From: Paenibacillus sp. ACRRX
Lineage (GTDB): Bacteria; Bacillota; Bacilli; Paenibacillales; Paenibacillaceae
NCBI RefSeq assembly: GCF_022346885.1
Contig: NZ_JAKRNK010000001.1
Location: 496,001 to 560,000 of the forward strand
Direction of reading: 5' to 3'
DNA length: 64,000 bases
Positions 17,734 to 27,845 of this stretch are shown here, in pieces. Each line of letters opens with the position of its first letter. Positions within the stretch are counted from its first letter, which is position 1. A program made the position numbers and the translations under genes. Below the pieces are notes generated by a model. It had not been told where the DNA came from and did no database searches. It was given only the letters and a program-made list of their open reading frames with translations.

Positions 17734-18835
17734 GATGAAGGGATTAGTAACCCGACTAAGACAAGAGTCCGTATGGATATCGTTATTATCCATTGTAATT
17801 GGTCTAGTAATCGGGGCTATTGTAATGTTAGTCAGCGGCTATGATCCGCTGCTCGCATACCAATCGCTTGTTGAGAAAATTGTAGGAAACAGTTATGACT
17901 TTGGTGAAACTTTACGAGCAGTTGTTCCTTTGATTATGACAGGTCTTGCAGTCGCAGTTGCATTCCGGGCCGGACTGTTTAATATCGGGGTAGAAGGACA
18001 AATCGTAATGGGTTCGATTGGTGCATTGCTGGTTGGACACTTCGTTAGCCTTCCACCTGTGATTCATGGCATTGTCGCAATGATCGTTGGTACGCTGGTT
18101 GGCGGCCTATGGGGAATGTTGGTTGCATGGTTAAAGACAAGCAGAGGCATTAACGAGGTTATCAGTTGTATTATGTTGAACTGGTGTGCGCTGTATATCA
18201 GCCACATTGTTATTCGTACATTAATGGAGGAGTCTGGTACAGGTCGCTCTAAGCTGATTCAAGAGTCAGCAAGCATTCAGCTTGATTCCTTGTCAGCTTG
18301 GATGGACGGAGCACGTATCCACTGGGGCTTTGCCATTGCTATTATTGCTGTTATTGGGTATTCCTTCTTTATGAACAAAACAAAGTGGGGATATGAGATT
18401 CGAGCAGTTGGTTCTAACCGTCACGCGGCTCATTATGCAGGGATGAAAGTAAACAGCACTGTGCTGCGTGCATTCTTCATATCGGGGATGCTGGGCGGCA
18501 TGGTTGGTACGTTTGAAGTTCTTGGCGTGTTTAAGTACGTTGCAATTGCACCGGCAACTTCAGGACTGGGCTTTGACGGTATCGCGGTTGCTTTGCTCGG
18601 GATGAACACGGCAATTGGTATTTTCTTCTCCGCCATACTGTTTGGCGCATTGATGTACGGAGCTCAAGGAATGAGCTTTGGTGCTGATGTACCAGGTGAA
18701 GTCGTACGGATGATTATTAGTATTATTATTTTCTTTACAGCGGCTCCAGGTCTGCTGAGAATGTTCTTCAAGCTGCGTACTCGCAAAGGCAGAAAGGGGG
18801 CGAATGCGAATGGAAATGATAGCGTTTCTTCTTAA
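17726..18835 (+). CDS. nupP: Nucleoside ABC transporter permease (NupP-like)
   Basis: A 369-residue inner-membrane permease of the BPD_transp_2 (ribose/nucleoside) family, with eight or more predicted membrane helices. Family markers include FRAGLFNIGVEGQIVMG near residue 90 and the conserved GINEVISCIMLNW segment. It overlaps the ATPase gene by 8 bases and the next permease gene by 26 bases, so the three are translated as a block. It pairs with the NupQ-like protein to form the channel. Confidence 0.92.
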   Translation: MSKMKGLVTRLRQESVWISLLSIVIGLVIGAIVMLVSGYDPLLAYQSLVEKIVGNSYDFGETLRAVVPLIMTGLAVAVAFRAGLFNIGVEGQIVMGSIGALLVGHFVSLPPVIHGIVAMIVGTLVGGLWGMLVAWLKTSRGINEVISCIMLNWCALYISHIVIRTLMEESGTGRSKLIQESASIQLDSLSAWMDGARIHWGFAIAIIAVIGYSFFMNKTKWGYEIRAVGSNRHAAHYAGMKVNSTVLRAFFISGMLGGMVGTFEVLGVFKYVAIAPATSGLGFDGIAVALLGMNTAIGIFFSAILFGALMYGAQGMSFGADVPGEVVRMIISIIIFFTAAPGLLRMFFKLRTRKGRKGANANGNDSVSS

Positions 18836-19763
18836 TGGCACGTTTGTATTTGCCACTGCATTAATCTTTGCGGCACTTGGCGGATTAATCACAGAACGTA
18901 CAGGAGTTATCAACCTCGGTTTGGAAGGCTTTATGGTATCCGGCGCATTTACTGCTGGTGTGGTGTCATATTATGCTGAGCAAGCGGGGTTGGGAGCAGC
19001 GTCTCCATGGATGGGGTTTCTGGCAGCACCAATCTTCACATTGTTATTTGCAGCGCTTCATGCTGTTGCATCCGTTAAATTTAAAGCGAATCAAGTTATT
19101 AGTGGTCTAGTTGTTAATATGCTCGCATCAAGTTCAACGTTCTTCCTTGTGAAGCTGTTGTTTGATGGGGCAGCTGAAACACCAATTCTCAATCATGTAT
19201 TTAATAAAGTGTATATCCCAGTTCTGTCGGATCTGCCGATTGTTGGGGAAGGGCTGTTCCGGTTATATCCGGTTACCTATATTGCGCTTATTCTGGCAGC
19301 TGTTATCTACTTTATTATGTTCCATACGCCACTTGGACTTCGGATGCGAGCAGTTGGGGAACATCCGGGTTCCGCAGATACAGCAGGGGTTCGGGTTAAT
19401 CGCCTTCGCTTCCTTGCGGTGCTTGCAGGCGGTATGGTAGCTTCACTTGGTGGCGCTACAGTTACATTAACTGCAAACAGCAGCTTTGCGTTCCATACGA
19501 TATCCGGTCAAGGGTATATTGCCTTGGCGGCAGTTATCTTCGGTCGCTGGCATCCGATCGGTGCATTGGGCGCGGCTATATTCTTTGGGTTTGCGCAAGC
19601 GCTGAAGGATCAAATGCAGATCGTAGAAGCAGCAAAATTTATTCCGAATGAAGTATTCTACTTGCTGCCATACGTATTGACACTTGTTGTGCTTATCTTT
19701 ACGTCGAAGCGTTCCAGCTCACCTGCGGCCCTAGGGGAACCGTATGAGCCAGGGAAGAGGTAA
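18810..19763 (+). CDS. nupQ: Nucleoside ABC transporter permease (NupQ-like)
   Basis: The second permease, 317 residues, with the equivalent signature GVINLGLEGFMVSGAF and AVGEHPGSADTAGVRV in the cytoplasmic coupling region. ATG 18804 and ATG 18810 are both in frame. GAAAGGGGG (18792-18800) is 3 bases from the first and 9 from the second, so 18810 is chosen. It is the last gene of the importer operon, with a strong terminator 100 bases downstream. Confidence 0.9.
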   Translation: MEMIAFLLNGTFVFATALIFAALGGLITERTGVINLGLEGFMVSGAFTAGVVSYYAEQAGLGAASPWMGFLAAPIFTLLFAALHAVASVKFKANQVISGLVVNMLASSSTFFLVKLLFDGAAETPILNHVFNKVYIPVLSDLPIVGEGLFRLYPVTYIALILAAVIYFIMFHTPLGLRMRAVGEHPGSADTAGVRVNRLRFLAVLAGGMVASLGGATVTLTANSSFAFHTISGQGYIALAAVIFGRWHPIGALGAAIFFGFAQALKDQMQIVEAAKFIPNEVFYLLPYVLTLVVLIFTSKRSSSPAALGEPYEPGKR

Positions 19764-19860
19764 GCTGAAAGGTACGGTAGAATATACCGAGTGCTTACAG
19801 CTTCTTATCATTAATAACAACCGATACATGGTTCAGACTATGTGAGACGCGGTTATCTGC

Positions 19861-19899
19861 AACAGCAGTTCAAGAATATTCTTGGACTGCTGTTTTTTT
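19861..19899 (+). terminator. Terminator of the nucleoside importer operon
   Basis: CAGCAGTTCAAGAAT pairs with ATTCTTGGACTGCTG (one G-T pair) and is followed by seven T. A strong intrinsic terminator. Confidence 0.9.
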
Positions 19900-20256
19900 A
19901 TGGGTTAAAGTTTTACTAAAGAGTTTATTTCCTTTAAGCTGTTATAATTAATTTATGAATACGCGAGCAGCAACAGAAATACTCATACTTAAGCTGAATA
20001 CAAGCATAGGATAAGGCAGTAGCTTATACCGCTAATTCAATCAGGAGTATGTACGACTTCTGGCCTCGCACCTTTTAGTTAACAGAGATCGCAAAATTGC
20101 AAACATTCTCTTCCCTCAAGGAAGCATTTACTTTGTCAGGCTTTTACCATTAACAAGCAAAAACAACGGTCAGTTTCGCGGATGCTGAACCTGAATCTAA
20201 AAAAATGATAAAGATCATTAATAAGTATCAATAATCGTTGATTCGTCATATATCAA

Positions 20257-20270
20257 TGAAAGCGCTTAGA
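20257..20270 (+). promoter_or_regulatory. cre site upstream of the Lpl/Ytc-type importer
   Basis: TGAAAGCGCTTAGA matches the cre consensus TGWAARCGYTWNCW at 13 of 14 positions. It lies about 240 bases before the first permease gene, in the likely promoter region. It predicts CcpA-mediated repression by preferred sugars. Confidence 0.7.
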
Positions 20271-20507
20271 TAATAAAATGATAACAAAGGAAGCAAGCGA
20301 GATAGATACATGATGACGTTAAACGGGCAGTGACGTTAGGTCAGGATAAGGGATTACAGACATTAGTTGAGATGGAGGGAGAGAGTGGGGAAGTAGGCCT
20401 TAAATAGACAGAAGGCCATCGTGTATGCGTACTGTAGAAGTTTTATGCTGCCATTAGTTAAAACGCTTGTACTTTCATCACACTATATACGTAGGAGGGA
20501 TTCGAGC

Positions 20508-21476
20508 ATGGCGAAGGCAACCGCCGTACCAGAGACGGGATCAGGATTGAATCTCGACAAGCCCAAAAAGAGTACACTTAAACGATTTTTTTCTCAAATA
20601 GATATTCAATTAATGGTTTTGCCGGCACTTGCTTTAGTTTTTGTGTTTGCTTATATTCCGATGTATGGATTACTTATTTCTTTTCAGGACTATAAGATGG
20701 GTTCCAACTTATTAAATAACGATTGGGTAGGCTTTAAGCATTTTATTTACTTCTTTAATTCACCGGAATTTTACCCAGTAATGCGTAATACGATCGTTAT
20801 CAGTTTCCTGAAGTTTATTTTTGGATTCCCAGCACCTATTATTTTGGCCCTAATGCTGAATGAAGTTCGTAAGATGGTGTTTAAGCGTGTCATACAGACC
20901 GTTACTTATTTGCCTCACTTCTTGTCCTGGGTTGTAATTGGATCCATGGTTACATCGATGTTATCGGTGGATAACGGTAGTGTAAATATGCTGCTAGAGA
21001 AAATAAAGTTAATTAATGAACCGATTAATTTCTTGTCCATGACGGAGTACTTCTGGTCGATCTTGGTTACTACGAATGTATGGAAAGAGATTGGGTTTGG
21101 CTCTATCGTGTACTTGGCGGCCATTGCAGGTATTGATCCTCACTTGTATGAAGCAGCTTCTATGGATGGCGCGAGCCGATTTAAGCAAATGTATTTGATT
21201 ACGCTTCCGAGCATTATGCCTGTTGTCGTTATCTTTATGATATTAGCAATTGGAAGCCTGTTGAATGCCGGGTTTGAGGATATTTTGATTCTCGCTTCCA
21301 ACCCAGCACTTCGAGAAGTATCTGACTCACTTGATGTATATGTCGTTCGAATAGGTATAGACAATTATAGGTACTCCTATGCGACTGCCATTGGACTGTT
21401 TAAGTCCATCGTCAGCGTAACCTTACTCACATTTGCTAACTTCGTTGCCAGAAGATCCGGTAATAGCTTGTGGTAA
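20508..21476 (+). CDS. Carbohydrate ABC transporter permease (LplB-like)
   Basis: A 322-residue permease of the LplB/YteP type, with six predicted helices, an N-terminal cytoplasmic tail, and the coupling loop around YEAASMDGASRFKQMYLITLP (EAA motif). The open frame reaches back to 20421, but AGGAGGG at 20493-20499 points to ATG 20508, which also gives the usual family length. It is followed by a second permease and a large binding lipoprotein. Family members import pectin- or xylan-derived oligosaccharides; the substrate here is not known. Confidence 0.9.
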   Translation: MAKATAVPETGSGLNLDKPKKSTLKRFFSQIDIQLMVLPALALVFVFAYIPMYGLLISFQDYKMGSNLLNNDWVGFKHFIYFFNSPEFYPVMRNTIVISFLKFIFGFPAPIILALMLNEVRKMVFKRVIQTVTYLPHFLSWVVIGSMVTSMLSVDNGSVNMLLEKIKLINEPINFLSMTEYFWSILVTTNVWKEIGFGSIVYLAAIAGIDPHLYEAASMDGASRFKQMYLITLPSIMPVVVIFMILAIGSLLNAGFEDILILASNPALREVSDSLDVYVVRIGIDNYRYSYATAIGLFKSIVSVTLLTFANFVARRSGNSLW

Positions 21477-21506
21477 TGAATCACTTAATTCGAGGAGGAC
21501 TGAATA

Positions 21507-22403
21507 ATGATACGAGATAGTATAGGAGACCGTCTCTTCACCGCATTTATATATGTATTTCTGACTTTGCTGGCGTTTTCAACATTTTATCCGTTCTGGA
21601 ACTCCATCGTTATCTCCTTTAATGCAGGGATGGACACCTCCAAAGGCGGAATCACATTTTGGCCACGTGAGTTTACATTAGAGAACTATAAGATCGTGTT
21701 TGAAGACTCGCGATTGATGAACGGATTTATGATCGCTGCTCTCCGAACGGTTATCGGGACGGTTACAGCGATATTGGCTACTTCGATATTTGCGTACGGG
21801 ATGTCAAAGCGTGAATTGATGGGACGCAAATATTATATGATTATGTGTATCGTGACAATGTACTTCGGTGGAGGACTTATTCCAACGTACATGTTAATTA
21901 AAGGTCTTGGTTTGTTTAACTCATTCTGGGTGTTTATTATACCGGCACTAATAAGCGTATGGAATATGATTATATTCCGAACGTTCTTCCAAGGACTACC
22001 GCAAGGCTTGGAAGAGTCTGCCAAGATTGACGGCTGCGGCAACTGGGGGACATTTTTCCGAATTGTATTACCACTGTCAGGACCCGTTATCGCAACGTTA
22101 GCCTTATTTACAGCAATTGCTCACTGGAATGAGTGGTTCGTAGCGAGTATCTACATTACCAATGAGAATCTGTTGCCGATTCAAACGGTATTAAGACAGA
22201 TCTTGTTCTCTAACATAGCATCTGAGCAAATATCTAATCTGGATGCCGGTGCGCTGGCACGCTTGAACGCAGCTAAGACGATTACGTCGAAGTCATTAAC
22301 GATGGCCACGATTATGGTCGCAACACTTCCAATCGTCTGTGTGTATCCATTCCTGCAGAAGTATTTTGTTAAAGGGGTCTTGGTTGGTTCCTTGAAAGAG
22401 TAG
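21507..22403 (+). CDS. Carbohydrate ABC transporter permease (YtcP-like)
   Basis: A 298-residue permease of the YtcP/LplC type that pairs with the upstream LplB-like subunit. The EAA coupling loop reads GLEESAKIDGCGNWGTFFRIVLPL, and the chain ends with the common Pro-rich CVYPFLQKYFVKGVLVGSLKE-type tail. CGAGGAGG lies 9 bases before the ATG. It is the second gene of the importer operon, 30 bases after the first. No ATPase gene is present nearby. Confidence 0.9.
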   Translation: MIRDSIGDRLFTAFIYVFLTLLAFSTFYPFWNSIVISFNAGMDTSKGGITFWPREFTLENYKIVFEDSRLMNGFMIAALRTVIGTVTAILATSIFAYGMSKRELMGRKYYMIMCIVTMYFGGGLIPTYMLIKGLGLFNSFWVFIIPALISVWNMIIFRTFFQGLPQGLEESAKIDGCGNWGTFFRIVLPLSGPVIATLALFTAIAHWNEWFVASIYITNENLLPIQTVLRQILFSNIASEQISNLDAGALARLNAAKTITSKSLTMATIMVATLPIVCVYPFLQKYFVKGVLVGSLKE

Positions 22404-22486
22404 TCTGCATGTAAGTTGAGCTTCATATGTACTCATGAGTTTAGAGCTACAAGCTTTAAACATAGATTAACATTTGAAAGGGGCAA

Positions 22487-24163
22487 ATGTCAGTGAAAAA
22501 CAAGAGAAAGTTGCTTCTTAATGTGATGTCCATTTTGATGGTTATTACGTTAATGGTAGGCTGCAGCAGTAATTCAGGATCATCAACACAGCCTACTACG
22601 CCAGACGAGACAAAGACAGATCCAGGCAAAGAACAAGCAAGTACTCTTTATGAACTTGGCAAAGAACCGCTTGAAGTATCATTCTATGGTAACTATGGCT
22701 GGTACCAAATGCCAAAATGGGGCAAAGACACAGCAACAAAATGGATTTTGGACAATAAAAAACTTAACGTAACTGCTGTTAGCTCTGGAGGTAATAATGC
22801 TCAGAAGCTGCAGACGATGATTGCAGGAAACGAGCTTCCTGATGTGATCTGGACGGATAAAGGTATGGACGTAGAGCGTCTTCGTCAAGCAGACATGCTT
22901 GTGCCTTTGGATGACTACATTAACAAATACCCTAACTTTAAGAAGTACTTAACCGAAGCGCATTTAGGTTTGCTGCGTTCTCCGGACGGAAAGATCTATC
23001 AATTGCCTAACTATTACACTACTCAACCGAACGGAAACGCTGGTTACGCTATCAATACTAAGATTTACAAAGCGCTCGGATCTCCTAAATTGGAAACAAC
23101 GGATGACTTGTATGCATACCTTAAAGCTGTTAAAGCCAAGTTCCCGGATGTAATACCATTTGAGACGGGATTAGCTAAAGATGGTCACGGTATCGACCAA
23201 ATCTTCTCTTCCTTTAAAGAAGATAACTTGTCCTACACTAGATTTTACGGTGTTCCAGAGGGAGACAAAATCGTCTCCATCTACAAAGATCCTGGTTTCC
23301 GTGAATCTGTAGTCTACACAGCAAAGTTAATGCGTGAGAAATTGATGACGCAAGATGCGAATACACAAACGGAAGATCAAGTAAGAGAGAAAGCTATGAA
23401 TGGTAAGTTTGCTGTAATTGCAACATTTGATCCATTAAAAATGCTTTCTGTTGCAGATGCCGAATTAAAGAAGAAAGATCCAAATGATGGCTACATGTTT
23501 ATCAAACCAGTTGCTAAGCCAGGTTTAGATCAAAACAAAATCTTGCCAGGTACTTACAACCAATTAGGTTGGAACGTTGCAACTATTACGAAAAATGCCA
23601 AAAATCCTGAAGCTGTTTTTGCAATGCTGGATTGGATGACTGGTCCAGAAGGTTCGATGGTTCTGAACTGGGGTCCTCCAGGAGCAGATGGTTATTGGAA
23701 TGGTTTTGAAGCAGATGGAATTACACCTAAATTTAACAAAGACAAATATTTAAGTGATTCAAAAGCACTTGCAGATGTGCAAGGTAATGCTGGTAACTTG
23801 GTATGGGTAGGTAATACGGTGTATTTGGACAATACGAAGAAACAAATGTTGTCCACTCTTCCGGCTGACAAAATCGACTTTAGTACACGTTGGCAGATGG
23901 AAGTTACGTGGGCATCGCAAGGTGACTTCACTGAGTTCCTGGACTGGGAGCCGTCCTCTGATAGTGAAGAAGGTATTATACGTCAAAGCGTAAAAGACAT
24001 CTGGCTTACTGCACGCGCTAAAGCGATGTATGCAAAGAGTGATGAAGAAGCTTTAGCAATCATTGATAAAGCACATGATGATTCGGTAAAAGTAGGATTT
24101 GACAAATATTTAGAGCACATTACTAAAGTATGGACTGAAAACAAAAAAGCAATGGGTAAATAA
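22487..24163 (+). CDS. Extracellular solute-binding lipoprotein (LplA/YtcQ-like)
   Basis: A 558-residue sugar-binding receptor for the adjacent permeases. The signal peptide ends in LMVGC with Cys26 as lipid anchor, followed by a Ser/Thr-rich linker. The size (over 500 residues) and the C-terminal IWLTARAKAM...AHDDSVKVGFDKYLEHI region match the large LplA/YtcQ class found with LplB/YtcP permeases in Paenibacillus. AAAGGGG precedes the ATG. It is the last gene before a strong terminator, unlike the two other importers in the window where the receptor gene comes first. Confidence 0.9.
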   Translation: MSVKNKRKLLLNVMSILMVITLMVGCSSNSGSSTQPTTPDETKTDPGKEQASTLYELGKEPLEVSFYGNYGWYQMPKWGKDTATKWILDNKKLNVTAVSSGGNNAQKLQTMIAGNELPDVIWTDKGMDVERLRQADMLVPLDDYINKYPNFKKYLTEAHLGLLRSPDGKIYQLPNYYTTQPNGNAGYAINTKIYKALGSPKLETTDDLYAYLKAVKAKFPDVIPFETGLAKDGHGIDQIFSSFKEDNLSYTRFYGVPEGDKIVSIYKDPGFRESVVYTAKLMREKLMTQDANTQTEDQVREKAMNGKFAVIATFDPLKMLSVADAELKKKDPNDGYMFIKPVAKPGLDQNKILPGTYNQLGWNVATITKNAKNPEAVFAMLDWMTGPEGSMVLNWGPPGADGYWNGFEADGITPKFNKDKYLSDSKALADVQGNAGNLVWVGNTVYLDNTKKQMLSTLPADKIDFSTRWQMEVTWASQGDFTEFLDWEPSSDSEEGIIRQSVKDIWLTARAKAMYAKSDEEALAIIDKAHDDSVKVGFDKYLEHITKVWTENKKAMGK

Positions 24164-24175
24164 TTAGTCCTGAAG

Positions 24176-24214
24176 ACGAAGGTTTGCTAAATTGGCAAAC
24201 CTTCGTTTTATTTG
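24176..24214 (+). terminator. Terminator of the first sugar importer operon
   Basis: A perfect 12-bp stem ACGAAGGTTTGC/GCAAACCTTCGT, 7-base loop, then TTTATTTG. A strong intrinsic terminator that separates the transport genes from the regulator pair. Confidence 0.9.
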
Positions 24215-24346
24215 TTAGTACTTTAAAATAGATATATGGCGTTACAAAAAAACTGTTAAATAGGATAAGGAATTGGTATACTTGGAAAAGGGAAATGTTG
24301 CAATTTAGAGAAGAGTCTGACTGCACGTCTTAGGGGGGCTGCATTC

Positions 24347-25927
24347 ATGTACAACGTGATGTTGGTAGACGACGAAATGCTTGATCTGGAAGGAATGAAA
24401 CAATTTATTCCTTGGAATGAACTGGGTATGGAAGTTGTAGCCGCAGTTAATAACGCATTTGTGGCGTGTGAGATGTTAGAGCAGCATCCAATTGACATCA
24501 TTGTGAGTGATGTAAACATGCCTAATATGTCAGGCCTTGAGCTTGCTCGTATTGCTATTGAGCAGAAGCCGCAGATTCGTATTATATTTGTAAGCGGTTA
24601 CCAAGATTTTAGTTATGTGAAGCAAGCGCTTTCGCTAAAAGCATATAGTTATGTGCTAAAGCCAATGGACGACAATGAATTGATTGCTGTGCTTCAAAAA
24701 GTCAAGCAAGATCTGGATGATGAGCGCAAGCGTCGTGAAACGGAAGAAGCCTATCAGCATATGATTCCAATGGCCAAAAATGATCTGTTAATTCGATTGT
24801 TTGAAGGTGATTGGGAGGATTCACGGCACGAAGGAGTACAGAAGCTAGTAAGTTCATATGGCTTAAACAAGTTGGATTGGCCGATCCGTATCGCGGTGTT
24901 GGAGCTTGATTACTTGTCTTGGGTACAAGAGGAGAACAATTTGTCTCAGCAAGCTGTGTCAAGAAACTTCTTGTATGAGGTTGGAGAGATTAGCAGAAAG
25001 CACAACATGCCGCACTGGTGTAAGTTATCGTCGCAGAGAATCGTTCTGCTGGTTCATGATCATAACAGGTTCTCCTTCATGGAAGATATGTATGCAGCTA
25101 TACGTGAGAAGTTCCCGGTAACGATGACCGTTGGAGTAGGTGAACCTGTAGATGCTTTGGAACAGCTTCAAGTATCTTACAGACAAGCGATGGAGGCTGT
25201 TGACGGCAAAATGTTTATTGGCAAGGGTAACTTGATTATGTATGAGACAGTAAGCCGTAAACCAGAAATGCTGGACGCGCAAACGTTAGATGTTCGTATG
25301 GAGGCTCTGCTAAAAGCATTGACGGAGTATGAGCTTGTTCAGATTTATGATGAGATTGACAAGTTATTTGATTCCGTAAGTAGGCTGAGATCGAAGTTTA
25401 CAGTACATAATTTGGCGATGCATATCATATGGAAGCTGGATCAGCATTTAAAGGCAGCAGAAGAGAACATTTTCGAAATTTTAGGCATGGAGCTACATAA
25501 TCTTGATATTCTGCTCCAATTTGACACCATAAATGACATTCGGTCCTGGCTAGTTCGGAAAACATTTGAGATATCGGAGCATTTAAGACAGAAATCCAAC
25601 TCCAAAAATAATAGATTGATCCGTGAAATTATGCAGACGATGAAAGACAGCATGCATGAAAATATAACACTTAAAGATATAGCTCATCAATTTTCATTTT
25701 CTCCCAACTATTTGGGCTTTTTGTTTAAGGAAGAGACAGGAAAGTCCTTTAGTGAAGTGCTCATTCAGCTTCGGATGGAACGCGCACGTGAGCTGCTAAG
25801 AGAACCGTCAACCAAAATATACGAGATTGCAAGTCTAGTAGGCTATCGCTATCTTCCTTATTTCAGCAGACAGTTTAAAGAGGCTTTCGGCATGACGCCT
25901 ATGGAATATCGGAAGCGGGAAACGTGA
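24347..25927 (+). CDS. YesN-type response regulator with AraC DNA-binding domain
   Basis: A 526-residue transcriptional regulator. The receiver domain has acidic residues at VDDE, the phospho-acceptor Asp55 (IIVSDVNMP) and the conserved Lys104 (YVLKPMD). A central region of about 250 residues is followed by a C-terminal AraC-type double helix-turn-helix (LKDIAHQFSFSPNYLGFLFKEETGKSF...EIASLVGYRYLPYFSRQFKEAFG). Its partner kinase follows directly. Such pairs usually activate the sugar importer next to them, so the LplB/YtcP/LplA genes upstream are the likely target. GGGGGG lies about 9 bases before the ATG. Confidence 0.9.
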   Translation: MYNVMLVDDEMLDLEGMKQFIPWNELGMEVVAAVNNAFVACEMLEQHPIDIIVSDVNMPNMSGLELARIAIEQKPQIRIIFVSGYQDFSYVKQALSLKAYSYVLKPMDDNELIAVLQKVKQDLDDERKRRETEEAYQHMIPMAKNDLLIRLFEGDWEDSRHEGVQKLVSSYGLNKLDWPIRIAVLELDYLSWVQEENNLSQQAVSRNFLYEVGEISRKHNMPHWCKLSSQRIVLLVHDHNRFSFMEDMYAAIREKFPVTMTVGVGEPVDALEQLQVSYRQAMEAVDGKMFIGKGNLIMYETVSRKPEMLDAQTLDVRMEALLKALTEYELVQIYDEIDKLFDSVSRLRSKFTVHNLAMHIIWKLDQHLKAAEENIFEILGMELHNLDILLQFDTINDIRSWLVRKTFEISEHLRQKSNSKNNRLIREIMQTMKDSMHENITLKDIAHQFSFSPNYLGFLFKEETGKSFSEVLIQLRMERARELLREPSTKIYEIASLVGYRYLPYFSRQFKEAFGMTPMEYRKRET

Positions 25928-25942
25928 TAGGGGATGGATGCA

Positions 25943-27715
25943 ATGAATGAGAGGGGACAACAACTCGGATATTTACCAATTGGATATAAGCTAATGCTGA
26001 CCTATATGCTTTTTATTATCATTCCTGTGTCCGTTATCGGCTTTGTCTCACATTCGATGTATGAAGATTCCATTCGCAAGCATACCAGAACCAATATTCA
26101 GGGTACATTATTGCAAATTCGTGACAATATTGAATATAGGATGCAAGAGATAACACGTATCTCTTCTTTGTTATATGGAGATTTTGACTTCTATCAATAT
26201 TTACGACATTTTGAAGAAGGTTGGGAAAATTATGACCGCATGTTTAATGCGATTTTCCCCAAGTTTCAGGCAGTAACCGAGTCAACGGGGATGAAGTTTT
26301 GGATGTCAGTGTTTCTTAAAAATGAATCGATCTATGAAAGATACAGGTATACATTTAGCAATGAGAATCCTGATTTTAGCTTTTCATCTTATGATATTTA
26401 TCATATGAGTCGAATTAAAGAGAAGAAATGGTACATGGATTATCCTGAAGAGAAATATGGCGAGACGATGAAATGGTGGCAGATAGAGCAGGATACCGTG
26501 AACAATCGTATCTCTTTACTGCGGAGGTTAATTGATACTTACAACCCAGTTCGTCTAAATGAGGTCGGTTTTCTACGGATTAATGTTGGCATACAGGAAC
26601 TATTTGAGAGCATGAACTACTCAAAGATTGGCAATGGCAGTGTTCTTTTCATTAAGGATGAGTATGGTCGTAAATTGTATCAGTCTGGAGAACTTCCAAG
26701 CAATTATATGGATGAGCAGCAATTAAACGAAAATTATTTAACGATTACGGAAACGGTGGGGAAACAGTCCTGGCAGTTGGTTGCGCTTGTACCGATAACG
26801 ATTATTGAGCAGGACTCTTTTAAAGTCCGTATGTTTATTATTACGATGTGCTTGTTATGCTTTATCGTATTCTCTTTTGTTGGTATTTTTATTTCCCGCT
26901 TTTTTGCGATTCGAATTAACAAATTTGTATCTGTACTTAACGCCATTCGCGAGGGCGATCTACATAAACGAATTTCGTATCGGGGGAAGGATGAGTTTTC
27001 TCAGATTGCGACAGCACTTAATGATATGGGAGAAAATATTGAGTCATTAATTAAAGAAGTGTATCTTACTCAGCTGCAGAAAAAGGAAGCCGAGTTGGAA
27101 ATGCTGCAGTCCCAAATCAATCCTCATTTCTTGTACAATACGTTGTCGTCTATTAATCGTTTGGCGAAGTTTGGTGACACTGATAAGCTGCAGCAGATGG
27201 TATTTGGTCTTGCCAAATTTTATAGATTAACTTTAAATGACGGAAGAACGATGATTCCGGTCCCTTCTGAGATTGAGCAAGCCGATGCCTATTTACAGAT
27301 TCAAAAAATTAAATATGGTGACCGAATGTCTGTAATGTTTGATATCGATGCGAATGTGTGGCCATATGAGACGATTAAGCTCATTTTGCAGCCGTTTATC
27401 GAAAATGTACTAAAACACGCTTGGTGCGGTGACCGGATTCATATTCGAATTGTAGGTACTTTAGTGGGTGATGATATTTTATTCCGAGTGATAGATGATG
27501 GTATTGGTATGAGGCAAGAACGTATTGATCAGATATTTGATCCGCAGGAGCATGTGAATACGGGATACGGTGTCCGCAACGTGGATCAACGTATCAAGCT
27601 GCAGTATGGCGAGGAATACGGAGTATCGATCTTTAGTGCCGTAGGTGTGGGAACAGCAGTACAAATTCGTATTCCTGCACGTAAATGCAAGCGAAAGCGT
27701 ACAGCAAAACCTTAA
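25943..27715 (+). CDS. YesM-type sensor histidine kinase
   Basis: A membrane kinase of about 590 residues. It has an N-terminal helix (LMLTYMLFIIIPVSVIGFV), a large extracellular sensing domain, a second helix near residue 300, a HAMP linker, the His_kinase block with the phospho-acceptor His near residue 394 (INPHFLYNT), and an HATPase domain (DDGIGM, GYGVRNVDQRIK). ATG 25934 is also in frame but has no room for its ribosome site; AGGGG sits 9 bases before ATG 25943. It is paired with the response regulator 15 bases upstream. The ligand is presumably an extracellular sugar. Confidence 0.9.
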   Translation: MNERGQQLGYLPIGYKLMLTYMLFIIIPVSVIGFVSHSMYEDSIRKHTRTNIQGTLLQIRDNIEYRMQEITRISSLLYGDFDFYQYLRHFEEGWENYDRMFNAIFPKFQAVTESTGMKFWMSVFLKNESIYERYRYTFSNENPDFSFSSYDIYHMSRIKEKKWYMDYPEEKYGETMKWWQIEQDTVNNRISLLRRLIDTYNPVRLNEVGFLRINVGIQELFESMNYSKIGNGSVLFIKDEYGRKLYQSGELPSNYMDEQQLNENYLTITETVGKQSWQLVALVPITIIEQDSFKVRMFIITMCLLCFIVFSFVGIFISRFFAIRINKFVSVLNAIREGDLHKRISYRGKDEFSQIATALNDMGENIESLIKEVYLTQLQKKEAELEMLQSQINPHFLYNTLSSINRLAKFGDTDKLQQMVFGLAKFYRLTLNDGRTMIPVPSEIEQADAYLQIQKIKYGDRMSVMFDIDANVWPYETIKLILQPFIENVLKHAWCGDRIHIRIVGTLVGDDILFRVIDDGIGMRQERIDQIFDPQEHVNTGYGVRNVDQRIKLQYGEEYGVSIFSAVGVGTAVQIRIPARKCKRKRTAKP

Positions 27716-27727
27716 GCCCGCCATACT

Positions 27728-27756
27728 TTGATTGTGGTATTTACTGGTAGTATAAT
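27728..27756 (+). promoter_or_regulatory. Promoter of the signal peptidase gene
   Basis: TTGATT, a 17-base spacer, and a perfect TATAAT, about 90 bases before the ATG. A good housekeeping sigma-A promoter by sequence. Confidence 0.75.
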
Positions 27757-27845
27757 GATTATGTGTATGATTAATGAGGTGCGAGTCTGGCTGCTGAACT
27801 GAATCACTACCGTAGATCACAGTAATAGAACGGGAGGTGTACGAG

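Larger units (their letters stand above)
19764..20507. other. Intergenic region before the first sugar importer
   Basis: About 740 bases. It holds the nup terminator (19861-19899), a cre site (20257-20270), and a short leader hairpin GGCCTT/AAGGCC (20396-20417) before the permease gene. A frame open from 20421 is an upstream extension of that gene and has no ribosome site of its own. Nothing else could be supported. Confidence 0.55.
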